A stretch of 64,000 nucleotides of DNA from Streptomyces sp. KMM 9044 (GCF_024701375.2 NZ_CP113910.1:4960001-5024000), one strand, 5' to 3'; shown: positions 8,728 through 17,384, counted from the first letter of the stretch. Program-made: numbers and translations. The notes: generated from the letters alone by a model not told the origin.

Positions 8728-8822
8728 CCCTTGATCGATGGAGCCGCTTGATCGGCTCGCAAGGAGCATAAGGAGATGATCGCTCATCTTGCAAGGTCGA
8801 TTAGATTGTGAACTCGATCAGG
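8728..8822. promoter_or_regulatory. Putative operator cluster between traB operon and GntR gene
   Basis: The divergent intergenic region has TGATCG at 8732, 8749 and 8777 and the inverse CGATCA at 8815, plus paired TCGCAAGGA (8757) and TTGCAAGGT (8789). Such clustering between a divergent GntR gene and the transfer operon fits a KorSA-like repressor operator. No binding evidence. Confidence 0.45.
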
Positions 8823-8895
8823 TCGGTAGGCGGTCAGGTGGGAAACGCGCGGATGTGCCTTTAGCGCTAAGGCTTGCCGGCGATACCGTGGGGCC

Positions 8896-9765
8896 ATGAC
8901 TCTGCCCTTGGACGAGGACTCCCGGCCGCCGTACCTCCAGGCCGCCGAGGCGCTGCGAGACGCGATCCTGAACGGCGAGTTTCGCCCCGGCGAGCGCCTG
9001 CCCTCGGCCAACGTGCTGCGGGAGCGGTTCGGCGTCTCCAGCTCCACCGTCCAGAACGCCCTGCGGGTGCTCAAGCAAGAAGGGCTCGTCTACTCCCAGC
9101 TCGGCCGAGGCAGCTACGTCAGCGCCTCCGTCGGCCAGAGCACCGGCCCAGATGACGACGACCACGGCGACGCCGAGTCCGAGGGCCCGGACTGGCCGCT
9201 CGACGTCATCCGCAACGAAGACGGTCGCCCTCCATACGCCCAGGTAGCGGACATCCTCCGCCGTGAGATCACGGAAGGGACCTACCCTCCGGGCTCCCAG
9301 CTCCCCCCGGCCCGTGAGATCCAGGAGCGTTTCAAGGTCGCCAACTCCACCGCCCAGAACGCCTACCGGCATCTCAAGCAGGCCGGACTCGTGTACGCGG
9401 TCAAGGGGCGCGGTGTCTTCGTGCGCCAGGCCCCGGAACCAGGCAAGCACCACGGGCCGATCACGAACTACCTGCTGCGAGACGAAATCGCCCGCGAGGC
9501 CCGCGCGGCTGCCGCCGAGTTCGCCGACCTCACCGATGACGAACTGCTGGAACGGGAAGCGGACCTGGACCGACGATGGGTCACGATCCGCGAGGAACAC
9601 CAGCGAGTCTTCAACGAGCGCCGGAAGGTCAAACGCGAGAAGAGCCGACGCGGCCTGTTCCTGCCACCCCTTCACGACGACGACACCGAATCAGACGTGT
9701 CGCCGAGCCAGAAGCTGGAGACTGCACTGGCCGAGTCGAGGAAGCGCCGACAGCAGCGCCCCTGA
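8896..9765 (+). CDS. GntR-family regulator with two tandem winged-helix domains
   Basis: 289 residues. Two complete GntR-type winged helices follow each other: residues ~11-76 (AILNGEFRPGERLPSANVLR ... GRGSYV) and ~109-175 (EITEGTYPPGSQLPPAREIQ ... GRGVFV), joined by an acidic linker. There is no UTRA or FCD ligand domain; the C-terminal third is a highly charged helix. Two DNA-binding heads in one chain suggest binding to paired operators, perhaps the repeats just upstream. Likely the element's transfer repressor, analogous to KorSA of pSAM2. It is divergent from the traB operon. Confidence 0.85.
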   Translation: MTLPLDEDSRPPYLQAAEALRDAILNGEFRPGERLPSANVLRERFGVSSSTVQNALRVLKQEGLVYSQLGRGSYVSASVGQSTGPDDDDHGDAESEGPDWPLDVIRNEDGRPPYAQVADILRREITEGTYPPGSQLPPAREIQERFKVANSTAQNAYRHLKQAGLVYAVKGRGVFVRQAPEPGKHHGPITNYLLRDEIAREARAAAAEFADLTDDELLEREADLDRRWVTIREEHQRVFNERRKVKREKSRRGLFLPPLHDDDTESDVSPSQKLETALAESRKRRQQRP

Positions 9766-10268
9766 TCCAGAGTCTGACGGATCGACCAGTGGTGAGCTGT
9801 TCAGAGTTTCCTTACTTGATCAAGAAGGGCGTCCCGCTGGCGCGGGCCGCCGCGCGCCGGCGGCCGGTGACCGCCGCCCGCTCCTGTCTGCCGCCCCGCT
9901 GGCGACGCCCACCGGCCACTCGGCGCGCAGTGGCGCAAGCGAGCCCACCCCGGTGCCGGAAGCAACAGCATCGGCCCGTAGCTGCGCCGCCAGGCCGACT
10001 CTGCCGAACGCCGCACAGCACCACGTCAGGCCGCGGCAGCCGAAAGCCGCGATCGTCGTCGGCGTGCGGTCACAGGCGAGGCCACAGATCGAGCAGCCCA
10101 GCCCGCTGCCACAGGGCCACGCAGGAGCAGGGCGGATGCCGTAACGGAACGAAGAAGCGTGGTTGAGGCCGGTGCGGGGTTGCTGGAAGCACACGTGGCG
10201 GGTGATCTCTCGGCGCACCCGCCGTCGTGGCTGACTTTCTGTGACTGAGGTTGAAGGTGCGACGGGGA
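9766..10268. other. Non-coding stretch of AICE-1 with a 34-bp shared block
   Basis: No supported gene in ~500 bp. Bases 9791-9824, ending in TTACTTGATCAAG, match the reverse complement of 43409-43442 with one mismatch; the rest shows no obvious similarity to that other stretch. The block contains TTGATCAA, related to the TGATCG motifs upstream of the GntR gene. It may be a regulatory or cis-acting transfer/replication site of this AICE family. Confidence 0.5.
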
Positions 10269-11609
10269 TCAGGCGACCAGCGACGGCGGTGCGATCGTCC
10301 GTGCTCGGTCGTACAGGTCGAGCGCCGTCGCGTTCTTCAGATGAGGGCGCAGGAGACCGAACATCGCCTTCACGCGCTCGTCGGCGCGGCCGGACTGCAC
10401 CTTGGGGTAGTCGTCGAGGGCCTGGTGCCAGGTGACGCAGGCCGCTTCCAGGTGGCCGAGTTCCAACTGCCGCTCTGCCAACAGGCCACGACGGTGTACT
10501 CGTGTGCGCTGGTACACGCTGGGGCGGAGCCGGTCCGCTTGCTGCATGGCTTCGACGGCTCCGGCCTTGTCACCGAGTTCGTAACGCACCTGGCTGACGT
10601 GGTAGTTGAGCGAAGAAGGGTCGTAGGAGCCGAACGCCTTGCCGCGTGACTCGGCGCGGTCCATGGCTGCCTCGGCCTCCCGGATGTAGCGCAGCGCGCC
10701 CGTACGGTCGCCGGTCTGCGCGGCGGCGTGTGCCTGCTGGCCGACGAGGAAGGCCAGCATCCGGGGCCCGGCTTTCGGGGAGGCGGCGGCAGCGGCGTCG
10801 GCCAGCTCCATGGCCTTCGCCCCGTGGCGGAGGTCGACTGCCTGGACGCTCATGCCCCGCAGGGTAGTGCAGTACGTCAGGTGGTCCTCGGCAGCGCCTG
10901 CCAGTTCCAGGGCTTTGACGTAGTAGCGCTGTGCGAGACCGTGCAGACCTTCGTCCACGGCCATGTAGCCGGTCAAGTAGAGCAGGTCCGAGGCGGCGGA
11001 CAGCATCGCCTTGCGTACGTCCTCGGGTGCGTCTGCGCGCAGGTAGGAGGCCACGGTGTTGACCATGAACGAGGCCGCCATGGGGCGTGCGTGACGACCG
11101 CCGAACTCGTCGTCCAGATCCGAAACACGCTCGGTCATGGCGATGACCATGTCCACTTCGTTCATACCGATGCGACTCGTGCGGCCGGACTGGACGGCGT
11201 CGGCACGCCCGACCACATCAGGCCAGCCGGGAATGGTGACGGCCACGGAGAACAGGCCGGCACCCAGGACACTGCGGCGGGACGGGTCCATATCCAGCCT
11301 CCCCAGGTCGATCACCCCTTCCACGGTATCCGCAGCCGCGGAGGAGCGATCGCGTGGAACGGGCAGCCCGGCCTCGGCATGGGTGACGGGGCGGCCGAGG
11401 TGGCGGGAGAGGGCTTCGAGGATGCATGCGCGCACCGCACCGCGCGGGACGGTGCCGCCGAGCCAGTGGCTCACCGCCGACTCGTCGTAACGCAGAGGGA
11501 TTCCGGTCTCCGTACCGACGCGGTTCACCGCCCGCGCGAACTGACGGTGAGTCCAACGGCTCTCGGCGAGCAGGCGTCCGAGCGCCACGTTCGGTTCACG
11601 CTTGGCCAT
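10269..11609 (-). CDS. XRE/TPR regulator at the edge of the RiPP cluster
   Basis: 446 residues. The N-terminal ~60 residues are a helix-turn-helix of the type seen in streptomycete cluster regulators (RQFARAVNRVGTETGIPLRY, SAVSHWLGG). A short Ser-Arg-Arg segment and hydrophobic stretch follow, then a long TPR-like array (AQRYYVKALELAGAAEDHLT, LEAACVTWHQALDDYP). It is transcribed away from the small-ORF/cyclase-like operon that begins at 11759 and is the best candidate for its regulator. A decayed relative occupies 19628-20342. Confidence 0.8.
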   Translation of the reverse strand: MAKREPNVALGRLLAESRWTHRQFARAVNRVGTETGIPLRYDESAVSHWLGGTVPRGAVRACILEALSRHLGRPVTHAEAGLPVPRDRSSAAADTVEGVIDLGRLDMDPSRRSVLGAGLFSVAVTIPGWPDVVGRADAVQSGRTSRIGMNEVDMVIAMTERVSDLDDEFGGRHARPMAASFMVNTVASYLRADAPEDVRKAMLSAASDLLYLTGYMAVDEGLHGLAQRYYVKALELAGAAEDHLTYCTTLRGMSVQAVDLRHGAKAMELADAAAAASPKAGPRMLAFLVGQQAHAAAQTGDRTGALRYIREAEAAMDRAESRGKAFGSYDPSSLNYHVSQVRYELGDKAGAVEAMQQADRLRPSVYQRTRVHRRGLLAERQLELGHLEAACVTWHQALDDYPKVQSGRADERVKAMFGLLRPHLKNATALDLYDRARTIAPPSLVA

Positions 11610-11758
11610 GCCCTCAACTCCCCGTGACCTTGCGAACTTTCAAGGCTTTCAAGTCCTGACGCTGCGGCAACGGTACCGCTGAGCGTGGTCGTGCGGTTGC
11701 GTAGAGGCAGCAGGGAACGGCGAGACCTCGCCGCAGCCGTCGTCTGAAGGGCTGAGGG

Positions 11759-11986
11759 ATGAGAAGCGAAGCACGGGCCCGTCTGGCCCGGATGACCGAG
11801 GAGCGGGGCATGGACGGGGTGTTGAGGATCGACACCTACGAGGGCGCGGACCTGCCGCCGGGTTCGAACCGGCTCTCGCCGTGTCTCTGCTCGCAGCATC
11901 GCAGTGCCACGCCCGAGTACGGCGCGGAGAAGCTGAGCGCCGCAGTACGCGAGGCCAACCAGCGCAGCCGCGGAGAGCGGCTGTGA
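11759..11986 (+). CDS. Small unrecognised protein (75 aa) at the head of the RiPP operon
   Basis: Charged 75-residue protein with a central PCLCSQH motif that could bind a metal; no signal or membrane segment. GGG lies just before the ATG. Its stop overlaps the GTG of the next small ORF (GTGA), so the two are coupled. The function is not known to me. Its position at the head of a presumed biosynthetic operon makes an accessory or regulatory role plausible but unproven. Confidence 0.6.
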   Translation: MRSEARARLARMTEERGMDGVLRIDTYEGADLPPGSNRLSPCLCSQHRSATPEYGAEKLSAAVREANQRSRGERL

Positions 11987-12096
11987 ACCGGCTGGCCGCA
12001 GCCGTCGGCCGCTACGCCGGACCACTCCTGATCATCACCATCTCGGGATCGGTCGGCTTCGTCCTGGGCGTCGCCGCCGCATCCACCCCCACCTGA
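11983..12096 (+). CDS. 37-aa single-pass membrane peptide
   Basis: Starts with GTG overlapping the previous stop. Almost the whole peptide is one hydrophobic helix (AGPLLIITISGSVGFVLGVA) after a short basic start (VNRLAAAVGRY). It could be a small membrane adaptor, or an immunity or holin-like peptide for the RiPP locus. The coupling to the 75-residue ORF is the main support that it is real. Confidence 0.5.
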   Translation: MNRLAAAVGRYAGPLLIITISGSVGFVLGVAAASTPT

Positions 12097-12266
12097 CTCC
12101 TCCCCGTCACGCATCCAGGCTCCCCACCTGTGACGAGGGAGGGCCCGCCGCCGGAAGCGGTGGGCACCCCGCCCGACTGCCTTCTTCGCAAGGGTCCGGC
12201 AGCCGGACGGGTCCAACTCCGCAGCATCCGCCGCGGAGTCCACTGAAAACCGTAAGGGAGAAAACG

Positions 12267-12386
12267 ATGAACGTGGACGAACTGTTCACCGGCGACCTGA
12301 TCACCGGCGTCCCGGCCGTCGAGGCCGCGCTGCTCGACAAGATGCCGGGCGGCGGCGACAACAACGGCGACCACTGCAGCAAGTGA
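12267..12386 (+). CDS. Putative lasso-type RiPP precursor peptide (39 aa)
   Basis: 39-residue peptide with a good ribosome site (AAGGGAG, 6 nt before ATG). An acidic, leucine-rich leader (MNVDELFTGDLITG, VEAALLDK) is followed by MP and a glycine-rich tail GGGDNNGDHCSK. If the core begins at Gly28, Asp35 is residue 8, the spacing needed for an 8-residue Gly1-Asp8 macrolactam ring as in lasso peptides. The usual threonine at leader position -2 is absent (Met). The next gene is an asparagine-synthetase homologue, the enzyme family of lasso cyclases. No separate leader-binding (B1) or protease (B2) gene is recognisable here, so the class is tentative. Confidence 0.6.
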   Translation: MNVDELFTGDLITGVPAVEAALLDKMPGGGDNNGDHCSK

Positions 12387-12459
12387 TCCAGGGCTGACGC
12401 CAGGCGGGGCGGGGCCGTTCGCGGCCCCGCCCCGCTGCACGACATCGGAAGGGGACTAC

Positions 12460-13932
12460 ATGCTGTCGATGCGTCTGCGCCTGGCCGATCTCCAGGAGCC
12501 CAAGTGGAGATCACAGGGCTGTCGTTGGATCAACGGCGAGAGCTGGATCGAGCCCGCGAACGTGTCCACTCTGGTCATGGAGGTCAACGACGACCAAGCG
12601 CCGCGCGTACGGGTCCGTGTGAAGGAGTGCAAGCGGGACGAGGCCGACTTCGTCGCACTCACCATGGAGCCCGGACAAGCCCGCCTGACGGCGGGTGTCT
12701 TCGGTACAGCCCCGCTCTATCTGACAGAGAAGGCCGGCGAACTGCACGCTTCGTGGGACCTGACACTGCTGCGACCGCATCTCCGAGCCGACCGTCTGGT
12801 GGCGCGCGTCGTCGCCCGCATGCTGACGAGGCAGCACCGCTACACGTTTGAGACGCTCTTCCAAGGCGTCTACCGCCTCACCGAACGGGCAGCGGCCACG
12901 TTCACCCCTTCGGGACTCAGCATCCACTACCCCGACCCCGCCGAACACGTACTTGAGCCACGTACGCTGCGTCCCGGCGTTGATCCACTCGCCGCTCTGG
13001 ACGAGTTGCTGACCGACGTAATCCGCCAGACGCCGACGGCAACCGGATGCGCGGGCGTCGAACTGTCGGGCGGCGCGGACTCCGGGAACGTCGCTCTGGC
13101 CATCAAGGCGGCCCGCTTCCCCGAGGTGTACAGCTTCGGCCTGCTGGTGGGAGGAAGCACCGGCAGGCAACAGAGCGAGCGGCGTCAGGCCCTTGTGGAG
13201 CACTGCGGCTTCCGGGACACGGCCACCCCCGCCATGCAGCACCCACCCTTCTGCCCCGGAGGCGTGCGCGATTTGTGCAAGCCGCACGATCCGGCGGGAG
13301 CCTTCTACCAGGAGGCGTTCGACGTCGTGCGCGAGCAGGCAGCCGCCCGGCGGTGCGAGGTGATGTTCACGGGCAGCGGCGGCGACGAGATCAACACCCA
13401 CCACTCCAGGACACAGGCCGAACTGCCGACACCCGAACCCGTACCGTGGCTCGGAATCAAGGCAGCCCGAGCACTCGCCGAGGTGAACGAGCATCTGGCG
13501 CCCATCCCGGCACTGCCCGTACCGACCCTGATGGCGTTCGGGATGCACAACCCCGGATTCCTCCGGGCCGGAATCTGGCCAGTGAGCCCGCTCGTGCACC
13601 CACGGATCGTGCGGTTTATGGAGCAACTACCGCGCGAGCACAAGCGCGGCAAGGCGCTGTTCCGCGACCGGATCAGAGGGGCCGGGGTACCCGAGTGGGT
13701 GGCCGCGCCGGCCGAACCGGAGAACTTCCTGGCCGTTCTGGAAAGGGGCCTGCGTTCCTACGGTTTGCCCGTACTGGATGACATGCTGAAAGAGTCCATC
13801 CTGGTGGACCTCGGCTACGTTGATGGGAAGGCTCTCGCCAAGGCGCGGAGGGACGCCGACGCTGCGCCGGTCGTCCCCAACCTGCTGTGCGATGTGCTCG
13901 CCCTGGAGGTCGGACTGCGAAGCCTCATGTGA
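12460..13932 (+). CDS. Asparagine synthetase-like ATP-dependent amide ligase, candidate lasso cyclase
   Basis: 490 residues; ATG at 12460 follows GGAAGGGG. The C-terminal half carries the AMP-forming synthetase loop VELSGGADSGNVAL and the motif FTGSGGDEINTHH, both diagnostic of the asparagine synthetase B fold. The N-terminal half resembles the glutaminase fold but has no Cys2 nucleophile, so it should not use glutamine; the same holds for lasso cyclases and beta-lactam synthetase-type enzymes. It is shorter than typical lasso cyclases (~600). In context it probably adenylates a side-chain carboxylate of the 39-residue peptide and closes a lactam. Its stop overlaps the methyltransferase start (ATGTGA). 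Confidence 0.8.
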   Translation: MLSMRLRLADLQEPKWRSQGCRWINGESWIEPANVSTLVMEVNDDQAPRVRVRVKECKRDEADFVALTMEPGQARLTAGVFGTAPLYLTEKAGELHASWDLTLLRPHLRADRLVARVVARMLTRQHRYTFETLFQGVYRLTERAAATFTPSGLSIHYPDPAEHVLEPRTLRPGVDPLAALDELLTDVIRQTPTATGCAGVELSGGADSGNVALAIKAARFPEVYSFGLLVGGSTGRQQSERRQALVEHCGFRDTATPAMQHPPFCPGGVRDLCKPHDPAGAFYQEAFDVVREQAAARRCEVMFTGSGGDEINTHHSRTQAELPTPEPVPWLGIKAARALAEVNEHLAPIPALPVPTLMAFGMHNPGFLRAGIWPVSPLVHPRIVRFMEQLPREHKRGKALFRDRIRGAGVPEWVAAPAEPENFLAVLERGLRSYGLPVLDDMLKESILVDLGYVDGKALAKARRDADAAPVVPNLLCDVLALEVGLRSLM

Positions 13933-14675
13933 CCAGCCCCGACACGGAAGCCGAGCAAGTGGAAGCCACCAACCTCCTGTACCGCGATCCGGCACTCTAC
14001 GACGTGGTCCAGTCCGACAGCACGAGCGTCGAAATGTGCCAGACCCTGATCGAGCTGCACAGGCCGGACGCCCGGACCCTGGTCGACTTCGGATGCGGTA
14101 CCGGCCGCGACCTGGAGATCCTCGCCAAGCGCTTCAAGTGCATCGGCGTGGACCTCCAGCCCGGCATGGTCGACTACGCCCACCAAGCCCGGCCCGAGCT
14201 GGACATCCGCACCGGCGACATGCGCACCGCACGACTCGGCAGCCGCATGGACGTGGTGACCTGCATGGGCAACAGCCTCGCCTACGTGCACGACAACGAG
14301 GCGATCAGCCAGGTCTTCGCCACCTTCGCCGCCCACGCCCGGCCAGGAGCGCTGCTCGTGCTGTGTTCCCCCGTCGCCCCGATCACCCAGACCGAGCCGA
14401 CCACCGCCACGGTCGACACCCCGACGGGATCCGCGACCGTCACCATCCGCCACACGTGGGACTTGCGGACCCAGATCAACACCATGCACCGGCACTGGAT
14501 GCTCCCCTCGGGCGACGAGGCCCGAGACGAGATCCGCAGACGTGTCCTGTTCCCCCAGGAACTCGAACGCTATGCGGAGGCCGCCGGCTTCGAGGTCCTG
14601 GACATGCTCGACGGCACAGGGACAGGGCTTACTGGCCCCACCGCATACACGGTGGCCCGACCAACTCCGCGGTGA
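13929..14675 (+). CDS. Class I SAM-dependent methyltransferase of the RiPP cluster
   Basis: 248 residues from a GTG overlapping the upstream stop. Motif I is LVDFGCGTGRDLEIL with the acidic ribose-binding loop CIGVDLQPGM, and MDVVTCMGNSLAYV as the post-II strand. Substrate unknown. O-methylation of the C-terminal carboxylate occurs in some lasso pathways, and translational coupling with the cyclase-like gene suggests a tailoring role. It is the last gene before attachment-like site C. Confidence 0.82.
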   Translation: MTSPDTEAEQVEATNLLYRDPALYDVVQSDSTSVEMCQTLIELHRPDARTLVDFGCGTGRDLEILAKRFKCIGVDLQPGMVDYAHQARPELDIRTGDMRTARLGSRMDVVTCMGNSLAYVHDNEAISQVFATFAAHARPGALLVLCSPVAPITQTEPTTATVDTPTGSATVTIRHTWDLRTQINTMHRHWMLPSGDEARDEIRRRVLFPQELERYAEAAGFEVLDMLDGTGTGLTGPTAYTVARPTPR

Positions 14676-14717
14676 CCGGCGGAGCGAGAAATGGCACCAG
14701 CACCGCCGCCCGACTCC

Positions 14718-14739
14718 TGACGGCAGTAGCGACGGCAAC
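14718..14739 (+). other. Attachment-like site C, distal end of AICE-1
   Basis: TGACGGCA-GTAG-CGACGGCAAC, 92 bp before the CAC codon of the HTYYVLAG boundary of module 2 (counted to 14831). With site B it delimits AICE-1. The leader between C and the toxin contains the palindrome ACCTGC-GAAGAA-GCAGGT (about 14795-14812). Confidence 0.7.
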
Positions 14740-14840
14740 ACCGACGGATCTCCCCGCACAACCACGGACACCAGCGGAACACAAAACCTGCGCTGACCTG
14801 CGAAGAAGCAGGTAGAGGGGTGCCGCGTAGCACACGTACT

Positions 14841-15860
14841 GAACCCTTCTCGGTAACGTCTCGTGACGGTTTGTGATCTTCGTTCAGGTGGTGCGGCCGT
14901 GTTCCATCTGGAGCAGGACGAGGGCGGCTCGGGCGATCCGGGTGATGCTGCCAGGGTCGAGGCTGACCCGGCGCAGAGCCTTGAACGTGACTTTGAGCAG
15001 GGCATTCGCGCGCTCGGCGACGCCGTGGATGCCACGGATCACCTTGTTGAACGTCTGCTGTTCGAGGTCGAGTTCGCCGCCCTGCGGCTTCTTGGCCGGG
15101 TGGCGGAAGCCGTCGCCGGCGTTCTCGTAGCCGAGATCGGTCAGAGTCGGGATGTCCAGAGTGGCGGCGAGCCGGTTCAGCGCGCCGATCAGGCCGTGGG
15201 TGCGCGCGCAGGTGGTGTCGTGCTCGCGGCCGGGGCGGACCGGGGACACCCAGAGCGGCCAGCCGTCCGGGGCGGAGATGACCTGCACATTCCCGCCATG
15301 ATGCTTGTGCTTCCCGGACCACCAGAGATCTGCCCCGTTGGGACCGGGGGCGGCGACGCGGTCGGTGCGGATGGCAGTGCCGTCCAGGTTGAGGTGGGTG
15401 TACCCGGCGGCCGCCGCCCGCTCCAGTGCGGTGGCCAGGTCCGGGGCGTGGTCGGCGAGCACGGTCAGCCCCTCGTGGAGATAGCGGTAGGCGGTCGGCA
15501 CCGAGATCCGGCTGTCCCGGGCGAGTTGGGCCAGCCGGGTTCCGTCGACGAACCACCGCAGGACGAGGATCCCCTGCTTGAAGACGCTCAGGGCGCGGGT
15601 GTTCTTGCGGGTGCCGAGCCGGTCGCGGTGCTCGCGCTGGAGCCGGGCCAGGGTCTCGGCGGTCTCCCTGCCGACATCGAGCACGGCGGTGTAGGTGATA
15701 CTGGTCAACGTGTGAAGCCTCTGGCCGTACGGAACTTGATTTTCGCAGACCTGTTCCTACCAGGGGCTTCACCCATATCTGACAGCGGGGCACTCGACGC
15801 GGTCCGGCTCACCCCGCACGCGGTCACGCACCGCAACCGTCACGTTGCCGAGAAGACCTC
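14841..15860 (-). mobile_element. IS5-like insertion sequence, family 1, copy 1
   Basis: 1020 bp flanked by the direct repeat ACT (14838-14840 and 15861-15863), which restores HTYYVLAG when removed. Imperfect terminal inverted repeats share CTTCTCGG(T/C)AACGT near the tips. The 3-bp ANT target duplication resembles the ISL2 group of IS5. A copy identical except for a few bases is at 21621-22640. Confidence 0.88.
14884..15708 (-). CDS. IS5-like family 1 transposase (copy 1)
   Basis: 274 residues of the DDE_Tnp_4/IS5 type. An N-terminal helix-turn-helix (RLAQLARDSRISVPTAYRYL) precedes the DDE core: Asp in HLNLDGTAIRTDR, Asp in PTLTDLGYENAG, Glu in GIHGVAERANALLK. It appears intact. Copy 2 differs at three residues that I can see (Gln/Leu, Ser/Gly, Ala/Val). 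Confidence 0.9.
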   Translation of the reverse strand: MTSITYTAVLDVGRETAETLARLQREHRDRLGTRKNTRALSVFKQGILVLRWFVDGTRLAQLARDSRISVPTAYRYLHEGLTVLADHAPDLATALERAAAAGYTHLNLDGTAIRTDRVAAPGPNGADLWWSGKHKHHGGNVQVISAPDGWPLWVSPVRPGREHDTTCARTHGLIGALNRLAATLDIPTLTDLGYENAGDGFRHPAKKPQGGELDLEQQTFNKVIRGIHGVAERANALLKVTFKALRRVSLDPGSITRIARAALVLLQMEHGRTT

Positions 15861-16219
15861 ACTATGTGCTGGCGGGTAAGACTCCGGTACTGGTCCACAA
15901 TGCAAACTGCATTGTAGGAACCCGCCAGTTTGACCACGCTTGGGACCAGCATTCACCTGGAGGGGCCTACCATAAGGCCGGAAAGGTGGAGAATGTATTT
16001 GCCGATGGCATCGACAAGACCCGATTCCGAGGGATGGTGGATGAGGCGATCAAGAACGGGACGCAAGTTCCTAGGTCTAAGTCCGACCCTCGCGGCGGAT
16101 ATTACATCGACTACGATTTCGGCGATGTGGAAGTCGGTGCGATGGGCCAGAACGGCATGAGAATAGCCGTTGATGGTGCAGGGAACTTCGTCACCGCGAT
16201 GCCGAAGTTTATGTACTAG
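15861..16219 (+). CDS. Orphan toxin C-terminal module 2, interrupted by an IS
   Basis: The frame resumes after the IS as (T)YYVLAGKTPVLVHNANC and continues for ~105 residues: FDHAWDQHSPGG, FRGMVDEAIKNG, GGYYIDYDFGDVEVG and the C-terminal VTAMPKFMY. The pattern of an early His-containing FDHAW(D)xH and a terminal TAxP resembles secreted RNase-type toxins of the barnase/EndoU/colicin-like class; I cannot fix the family. The true 5' codons (HT) lie at 14831-14840 before the IS. An in-frame TAG directly precedes CAC, so the original module was also startless. Low-GC codons compared with the AICE genes. Confidence 0.72.
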
Positions 16220-16227
16220 GGGACGAA

Positions 16228-16698
16228 GTGATCTCGTTTACATTCCTACCTCGCACCGAAGATCCATCCTGGGATGCCGACGGCCTGTCGGGACTCTCAG
16301 CTCGCACGCTAACGGCCGATGACCTGACTTTTCACTACTTCAGTTCCGACGTAGTGATCGGCGATGGGTGCAACGAGGTTCAATTGAGGACGCCTGGCCT
16401 CCCTGTCGTGGACTTTGTCCTGATGCTTGTTCAGCTGTGCCGCGAAGTCGTATCTTCCGGTGCGTCAGTTGTGGAATCCTCGCAAACTCAGGATTCAATT
16501 ACAGCTGTGATGGCAGGAGGCGCGGTGGAGCTCTCCTATAGCTTTTCCGATGTGGTTTCAACTGTCTCTCTGTGCGATTTGAAGGAAGCCCCGAATATGG
16601 CTCTTCAGTCGGCCTTTGAGGTGCTTTTTTCCGCTCATGGCGACTTGAGGTTTAACGAGTATCTAATCGAACTTGCTGACCTCGTCCGATCGAACTGA
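16228..16698 (+). CDS. Putative immunity protein of module 2 (156 aa)
   Basis: Acidic 156-residue cytosolic protein beginning at GTG 16228, with GGGGA upstream and only 8 nt after the toxin stop. I recognise no family. Codon use is AT-richer than the surrounding element genes, as for the toxin part. A strong terminator follows. Assignment rests on the cassette pattern. Confidence 0.65.
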   Translation: MISFTFLPRTEDPSWDADGLSGLSARTLTADDLTFHYFSSDVVIGDGCNEVQLRTPGLPVVDFVLMLVQLCREVVSSGASVVESSQTQDSITAVMAGGAVELSYSFSDVVSTVSLCDLKEAPNMALQSAFEVLFSAHGDLRFNEYLIELADLVRSN

Positions 16699-16730
16699 TC
16701 GGATTTCTCGCCTTTCAGGAGAGCTGTAAA

Positions 16731-16767
16731 CGGGAGCCCCACCGAGCACAGCTCGGTGGGGCTCCCG
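16731..16767 (+). terminator. Terminator after immunity gene 2
   Basis: Perfect 16-bp stem CGGGAGCCCCACCGAG / CTCGGTGGGGCTCCCG around a 5-nt loop. It lies between the immunity gene and attachment-like site D and could stop transcripts from both sides. Confidence 0.8.
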
Positions 16768-16774
16768 TGTCGTT

Positions 16775-16796
16775 TGACGGCAACGGTGACGGCAAC
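16775..16796 (+). other. Attachment-like site D
   Basis: TGACGGCA-ACGG-TGACGGCAAC followed by GTCAGCGGACG, the stop region of the truncated integrase. Integrase-proximal type, as B and H. Confidence 0.7.
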
Positions 16797-16797
16797 G

Positions 16798-17384
16798 TCA
16801 GCGGACGACGGCCACGGCAGATGGATCGTCGTTGCCGTCGTCGGCTCGGCTGAGGGCGGTGCCGAGGGTGTCGATGGCTTGGCGTTGGAGTCGGAGGCGT
16901 ACGTGGGCGTAGACGCCGGCGGTGACGCCGATGTGGGCGTGGCCCAACAGCTCCTTGATCACGACGAGGTCGACCCCCTGTTCCAGGAGCAGCGTCGCGG
17001 TCGAGTGGCGGAGGTCGTGGAACCGGATGCGGCGGAGCCTGGCCCGGCGGAGCAGGGTGTTGAAGTGCCGGGTGAGGGTGGATCCTTCGATCGGGGCGCC
17101 GTCGGGACGGGTGAAAACATAGCCGCTGTCCTTCCAGCCCGTACCCGCCGCCTCGCGTTCCTGGAGTTGCCGGTTGCGGTGCTGTTCGAGGGAGCGCAGG
17201 CATGGCGTAGGCAGGGCGATGCGCCGTTCGGAGCTCTTGGTCTTGGTCGGGAGGGCGGTCAGGCCAATGGAGTTGGTGCGTTGGAGGGTGCGGCGGATGC
17301 TGGCGGTTCCGCCGGCCAGGTCGAGGTCTTCCCAGCGCAGGCCGAGGAGTTCGCCCTTGCGGAGCCCGGTATGCAGAGCGAGTT
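16798..17384 (-). pseudogene. 3' fragment of an AICE integrase truncated by ISKra4
   Basis: Only about the last 195 residues of a tyrosine recombinase homologous to the 3018 and 40012 integrases remain. It retains the catalytic Arg motif HTGLRKGELLGL, HDLRHSTATLLLEQG and the Tyr region GVYAHVRLR, but the N-terminal arm- and core-binding domains are gone: the frame runs into the end of the ISKra4 element at 17385. The rest of that AICE up to 19627 was lost. Confidence 0.88.

Noticed and set aside
2994..14739. tRNA gene as AICE-1 attachment target
   Set aside because: I looked for a cloverleaf or 3' tRNA end at both borders and saw none; the shared bases are only the tandem site.
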